Source: Pseudomonas sp. PSKL.D1 (GTDB lineage Bacteria; Pseudomonadota; Gammaproteobacteria; Pseudomonadales; Pseudomonadaceae). From it: DNA of 64,000 nucleotides. Of the stretch, positions 60,285 through 64,000 are shown in pieces. The notes under the pieces were generated by a model, which saw only the letters and a list, made by a program, of their open reading frames with translations, did not search any database and was not told where the DNA came from. A program made the translations under genes and the position numbers. The number at the start of each line of letters is the position of its first letter. Position 1 is the stretch's first letter. Location: contig NZ_CP118607.1 in the NCBI RefSeq assembly GCF_028898945.1, forward strand, positions 3,272,001 through 3,336,000. The letters are read 5' to 3'.

Positions 60285-60377
60285 CGCCGGCCAAACCTCA
60301 CCTGGGCCAAGGACAGCCGCAGAGCACACGCTCTTCGCCGTCATCAGCGTCTTTTCCGGAGAACAGCGCGTAAAAGC

Positions 60378-62021
60378 TCAGGCCTGCGCGGCGTTACTGG
60401 CTTTGCTTTGGAACATGGCGCTATCGGCCTTGAACATCAGTTCGTCGAGGAGTTCGCCATCTTCCGGGTACCACGCCACACCAAGGCTGGCACTGACCGT
60501 GATCTGGTTGTCTTTCCACGGCATGGGCAGCTCGACAGCCTTGCAAATCGCCTGGGTGATGCGCTCAATATCGTGTTTGTGATGCGCGCCGTCGAGCAGC
60601 AGGACAAATTCATCGCCGCCCATGCGCGCGGCGATTTCGAAGTCGCGAATATGGGCTTTGATGGCCGAGGCTACATGGACCAGGACCGCATCGCCCGCCT
60701 GGTGCCCAAAACAATCATTGATCTGCTTGAAGTTATTCAAGTCGATGTAGCACAGGGCCAAATGCTCGCCCCGACGCTTGGCGCCGAGCAGCTTCTGACT
60801 GACGAAGGGAATAAAACTATTGCGATTGGGCAAGCCACTGAGGCTGTCATAGAAGGCCAGCTTGCGCACTTCCTCTTCCGCGAGTTTGCGTAACTTGATC
60901 TCGTTGCGCAGGTGGCGCTGGGTATTCAACAGCACCAGCGTGAACATCAGCACCAGCACACCGCCAATACTGATCAACACTATCGTCTTGCGCAGCCGCT
61001 CGACGAGTTGTGGCGGGTTGGGGTCGTAAATGAAGTTTTCCAGGCCATCGATGCTGTTGACCATGCCCAGTTCGAGGAAGGTTTCAGCCATACGTTGCCA
61101 GCGCCCCGGGTTCATATGACCGATCTCGATCAAGTCCGATTGCACCAGTGGACGCATGGCTTGAGCTTCGAACTCCAGGTGTGCGCGGGTTTTCTCCACC
61201 GAATACTGATCGAGCAGCAGGTCGATGATTTTATCGGGGTTATCCATCGCGTAGCGCCAGCCACGCAGCGTGGCACGGCGCAAAGCCTCGACACGTTGAG
61301 GATGCTCATCAATCTCGGCTTGCGTGGTGAACAGGATGTCGCTGTAGAAGTCGATGCCGTAAGTGACAGGCGAGATAACGTTGTACTCTACACCGCGCTG
61401 TTGCAGATAGAAGGGCTCGTTGGTCGAGTACGAGTTGAAGGCCGTCACTTTGCCGTTGGCCAAGTCCTCAACCTGATAACTGCTGGGCAGCAGTTGCAGT
61501 TTTTCGAGGGGTATACCTTCGCTGCGGAACATCGCCAGAAAATCGGCATCGGTTTGTGCATCCATCAACATTACTGGCTTGTCGATCAGATCGTGCGCGG
61601 TACGAACCTGTTGGTCACTGCGAGCCAGAAGCACAGACGGAGAATGCTGAAAAATCACCGCAAGCGCGACCAGAGGCTTTCCATTCAACCGTGCATGAAG
61701 CAGTTCGCTGTTGGCCTCGCCATACTGGGCGCGCCCGGACAGCACTTCTTCGACCGGCGTAATATTAGGGCCGCCTTCGTGTAACCGCACCTCCAACCCT
61801 TCTTCGCGGTAGTAGCCCTGTGCGATGGCAGCGTAATAGCCCGCGAACTGAAACTGATGTTTCCAGCGCAGCTGTACATCTATCACCTGTAGCGCGCCAT
61901 TCTGTTGGGTGACCGGGGTCGCCCACGCAGCGGGAACCGAGAACAGCACGAAACACAGCAGTCGACGCAACCGACCCGACAGACGTCTTGGCGTGTTGGA
62001 GCAGCTACGGAGGCTGGGCAT
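60378..62021 (-). CDS. Diguanylate cyclase with periplasmic NMT1/THI5-like sensor
   Basis: The 547-residue protein has a signal peptide, a periplasmic NMT1-type solute-binding domain at about 45-270 (VQLRWKHQFQFAGYYAAIAQGYY; GGPNITPVEEVLSG), a membrane helix at about 350 (IVLISIGGVLVLMFTLVLL), a short coiled coil and a C-terminal GGDEF domain with intact RMGGDEFVLLL and the I-site-like region before it. It should make c-di-GMP when a thiamine-pyrimidine-like ligand binds. No EAL domain. It stands alone. Confidence 0.87.
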   Translation of the reverse strand: MPSLRSCSNTPRRLSGRLRRLLCFVLFSVPAAWATPVTQQNGALQVIDVQLRWKHQFQFAGYYAAIAQGYYREEGLEVRLHEGGPNITPVEEVLSGRAQYGEANSELLHARLNGKPLVALAVIFQHSPSVLLARSDQQVRTAHDLIDKPVMLMDAQTDADFLAMFRSEGIPLEKLQLLPSSYQVEDLANGKVTAFNSYSTNEPFYLQQRGVEYNVISPVTYGIDFYSDILFTTQAEIDEHPQRVEALRRATLRGWRYAMDNPDKIIDLLLDQYSVEKTRAHLEFEAQAMRPLVQSDLIEIGHMNPGRWQRMAETFLELGMVNSIDGLENFIYDPNPPQLVERLRKTIVLISIGGVLVLMFTLVLLNTQRHLRNEIKLRKLAEEEVRKLAFYDSLSGLPNRNSFIPFVSQKLLGAKRRGEHLALCYIDLNNFKQINDCFGHQAGDAVLVHVASAIKAHIRDFEIAARMGGDEFVLLLDGAHHKHDIERITQAICKAVELPMPWKDNQITVSASLGVAWYPEDGELLDELMFKADSAMFQSKASNAAQA

Positions 62022-62241
62022 AGTGGGTGGTCCGTGTATCGCGCTTATCGTTTGGCGTGCAAGGCGTGGCGCGGCATTGTGGCATCACTGATGCGCTGCC
62101 AGCAATCGGGAGCCATGGCGTTGGTCAGCAGCTTTCAGCCTGGAACTGCGTTAGCTGCAGCCAACCGCTATCAATGCCGCTGGAAAAAAGTACTGTTTAC
62201 ACGTCTAGCCCATCCAAGCCATACAACGCGGATGAAGAAAA
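62022..62241. promoter_or_regulatory. Control region of the GGDEF gene and small gene
   Basis: This 220-bp divergent gap holds no gene. It should carry the promoter of the diguanylate cyclase gene; no confident elements were seen by eye. Confidence 0.3.
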
Positions 62242-62505
62242 TTGAACCTCTCCCCTGGCGCTGCAAAAGCCCTTCTCGATGGTGGCATCGATGCCACCGC
62301 GGCGCTTAACGACGCACTGAAACGAGCGCTGCTGCACTCACCAGCAGCCAGTCACGCCGAACTCAAGAGGGCTGTGGGTCATGCAATGGCAGGCGTACTG
62401 GAGGCGACTGTTGATGTGGCCGTTCAAACGTATCCGGATCTAAAGCCCGACAAAGAGACATGGGCAGCGATCGCCAGAGAGTGCGCGATAAGAAGAGCCA
62501 ATTGA
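62242..62505 (+). CDS. Hypothetical small protein (87 aa)
   Basis: It begins with a TTG codon preceded by GAAGAAAA and reads MNLSPGAAKALLDGGIDATA, then helices LNDALKRALLHSPAASHAEL and VGHAMAGVLEATVDVAV. Coding periodicity is good, but start and family are uncertain. No signal or membrane segment. Confidence 0.5.
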   Translation: MNLSPGAAKALLDGGIDATAALNDALKRALLHSPAASHAELKRAVGHAMAGVLEATVDVAVQTYPDLKPDKETWAAIARECAIRRAN

Positions 62506-62571
62506 TCGCCTGTACCCTGACAATTTACCGTTCGACGAGCCACACTTTCACTGATGAAGGTGCAGGCACTT

Positions 62572-63003
62572 TTACCCTAGTGCGGCGGCGAATGCTTCGG
62601 GCGTCGGGCTCTCCTGCCACTGTGCGATAGTCCCCGGCAGCACCAGCCAAGGCTGCTTGCGCCGTGTCCAGATATGCGCAATCGGCTCGAAACGCTCAGC
62701 ACCTTCCAGGATGCCGGCTCGTACCACCCGCATGCCGGGCGCTGCCGTGGTCTCGTTGAACAGGCGGGTATGACATATACCACAGGCATGTTGGGTAGAC
62801 GTTTGCCCCTGGTGTTCATGCCTGAAGATCGCCGTTTCGCCAGACACCTGAACAGCCGACGCCGCGCTCAGCATATGCAGACCAAACGCACTGCCGCTCC
62901 AGCGCTGGCAGTTCAAACAGTGGCAGGCATACAGTGGCGGCAATCGCGGCGCCGCGATCTCAATGGTAACTTGCCCACATCGGCACTGACCGGTGATTCT
63001 CAT
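62572..63003 (-). CDS. GFA-family (CENP-V/GFA) zinc-binding protein
   Basis: Start 63003 has AAGGAA 7 nt upstream (MRITGQCRCGQVTIEIAAPR). The 143-residue protein has CRCGQV, YACHCLNCQRWSGSAFG and CGICHTRLFNET, the full zinc set. The usual GFA length and no extra tail distinguish it from the copy at 30575. Confidence 0.85.
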   Translation of the reverse strand: MRITGQCRCGQVTIEIAAPRLPPLYACHCLNCQRWSGSAFGLHMLSAASAVQVSGETAIFRHEHQGQTSTQHACGICHTRLFNETTAAPGMRVVRAGILEGAERFEPIAHIWTRRKQPWLVLPGTIAQWQESPTPEAFAAALG

Positions 63004-63108
63004 GCGTTGGTTCCTTACAATGATGACCGAAAAAATGAGGGCGTATGATCCCTTTTTCACAGGTTCGGGCAGAAGAGCAAATCAGGAGCAACAGTTGGTC
63101 AAGAATGT

Positions 63109-64000
63109 ATGAGTGGCATTGAATGGGAAAGCCAGCGTGTATTTCTGGCCGTGCTGCGCTCTGGCAGCCTGAGCGGGGCAGCGAACTTACTTGGTATCGC
63201 CCAGGCCACTGCGCGCCGGCGCCTCGACCATCTTGAACATACTCTCGGTGTGAAGCTGTTCACCCGCACATCTTCAGGCCTTACGCCAACGGGTGGAGCG
63301 CAGCGCCTGATCGAACATGTGGAGGCCATGGATCTGGCCGCGCAAACCTTCAATCGCATGGCCAGCGCTGAAACGTCAATGGATCACGGTACGATTCGGC
63401 TGACCTGTGGCGAGTTGCTTGGCGTCGAGGTACTTCCCGATCTGCTGCGCGCTTTCCATTACGAACATCCGGGGCTCAAACTTGAGTTGAGCATAAGCGA
63501 TGCCCTTGAGGACATCGCCAGGCTGCAATCGGATATTGCGGTGCGGCTGATACGGCCCACTGAAGCTGATATTACAGTGCGGCGTGTCGGCAGTTTGCAA
63601 ATTGGCATCCATGCCAGTGCTGGGTGCCTGCAGCGCTACGGTAATGCAACCTCCCTGCTTTCGCTACGCCAACGGCCGCTGATCGGGCCGGACAGGCGCT
63701 CAGCAGATTTGCGTCGGTTGGTCGACGCCGGTCTGTGCGGTGCCGACCAGCATTTCGCCATCGCCTCTGATCATCACCTTGCTCAACTGGCCGCTCTGAA
63801 AGCGGGCTTAGGCTTTGGACTCTGCCCGACACAAGTAGCAAAATCGCACGGCCTGGTACATGTGCTGCCACACGACTTTGGCTTTGAGGTAGACGTATGG
63901 ATCGCAATGCACAATGACCTGCGCAAAGTTAACAGGATCGCTCAGGTGTTCGAGGTTCTTGGAGAGCAGTTGCATCAATACCTATGCTTGGCCGATCAGC
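63109..64000 (+). CDS. LysR-family regulator, truncated by the window edge
   Basis: The frame is open from ATG 63109 (MSGIEWESQRVFLAVLRSGS) to the end of the window, 297 codons. HTH: SLSGAANLLGIAQATARRRLDH; effector region from about 90 (GTIRLTCGELLGVEVLPDLL). Family length is about 300, so only a few residues are missing. It is divergent from the GFA gene at a 105-bp gap and may control it. Confidence 0.83.
   Translation, partial: MSGIEWESQRVFLAVLRSGSLSGAANLLGIAQATARRRLDHLEHTLGVKLFTRTSSGLTPTGGAQRLIEHVEAMDLAAQTFNRMASAETSMDHGTIRLTCGELLGVEVLPDLLRAFHYEHPGLKLELSISDALEDIARLQSDIAVRLIRPTEADITVRRVGSLQIGIHASAGCLQRYGNATSLLSLRQRPLIGPDRRSADLRRLVDAGLCGADQHFAIASDHHLAQLAALKAGLGFGLCPTQVAKSHGLVHVLPHDFGFEVDVWIAMHNDLRKVNRIAQVFEVLGEQLHQYLCLADQ

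Overview
The window looks like the chromosome of a fluorescent pseudomonad, most likely of the Pseudomonas putida group. The support is high GC with strong GC3 bias, REP-type intergenic repeats, genus-typical small proteins (DUF2986, DUF1737, DUF1289), OprD-family and Fur-controlled TonB receptors, and many LysR regulators. No tRNA, rRNA, CRISPR array, insertion sequence or prophage was seen.

Region 1 (1-17.8 kb, all minus strand) is the most unusual part. It is one gene train encoding two periplasmic adaptors, a PqqD-like/M50-protease/HlyD fusion, an Asp/Asn beta-hydroxylase, a sulfotransferase, a GNAT acetyltransferase, a phage-tail-collar protein, a 3076-residue DUF4347 repeat protein with 15 near-identical Ig-like units, and a TolC-like lipoprotein. 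It resembles a type I secretion locus, but no ABC ATPase is visible inside the window. The M50-HlyD membrane fusion stands where the ATPase would be, and three modification-type enzymes are embedded between exporter and cargo. This is the best candidate for an undescribed system; the left edge is open, so an ATPase gene outside the window cannot be excluded.

Region 2 (18-30 kb) starts with glucarate dehydratase and its transporter, divergent from a LysR gene. A 2-hydroxyacid dehydrogenase follows, then a run encoding a Tat-exported flavin amine oxidase, a Sec-exported RidA and a TonB receptor. The two promoter regions here share an ATGC-N7-GCAT palindrome. Next come a DUF3455 protein and an ECF sigma/RskA-type anti-sigma pair.

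Region 3 (29.6-38.7 kb) holds small genes (GNAT, DUF2986, GFA, DUF1737, glyoxalase-like). It ends with a LysR regulator, a porin, an MHS transporter, an M20 amidohydrolase and a class V aminotransferase, which together suggest uptake and cleavage of an N-acyl amino compound.

Region 4 (38.9-48.5 kb) looks less GC-biased than its surroundings. It is an organic-acid catabolic cluster: IclR regulator, MFS transporter, family III CoA-transferase and HMG-CoA-lyase-family enzyme on the minus strand, divergent from SMP-30 lactonase, CitMHS transporter, TerC protein and OprD porin. Repeated GTTCTAC motifs lie in its control regions.

Region 5 (48.6-64 kb) contains a DUF1289 pair, a RidA homologue, a Fur-boxed ECF sigma/FecR/TonB siderophore system, a 600-bp gene-free stretch with repeats and an inverted REP pair, a DMT exporter/GNAT/XRE-cupin trio with shared palindromes, LysR/hydrolase and LysR/RidA divergent pairs, a diguanylate cyclase with an NMT1-like sensor, a GFA protein and a truncated LysR gene at the right edge.
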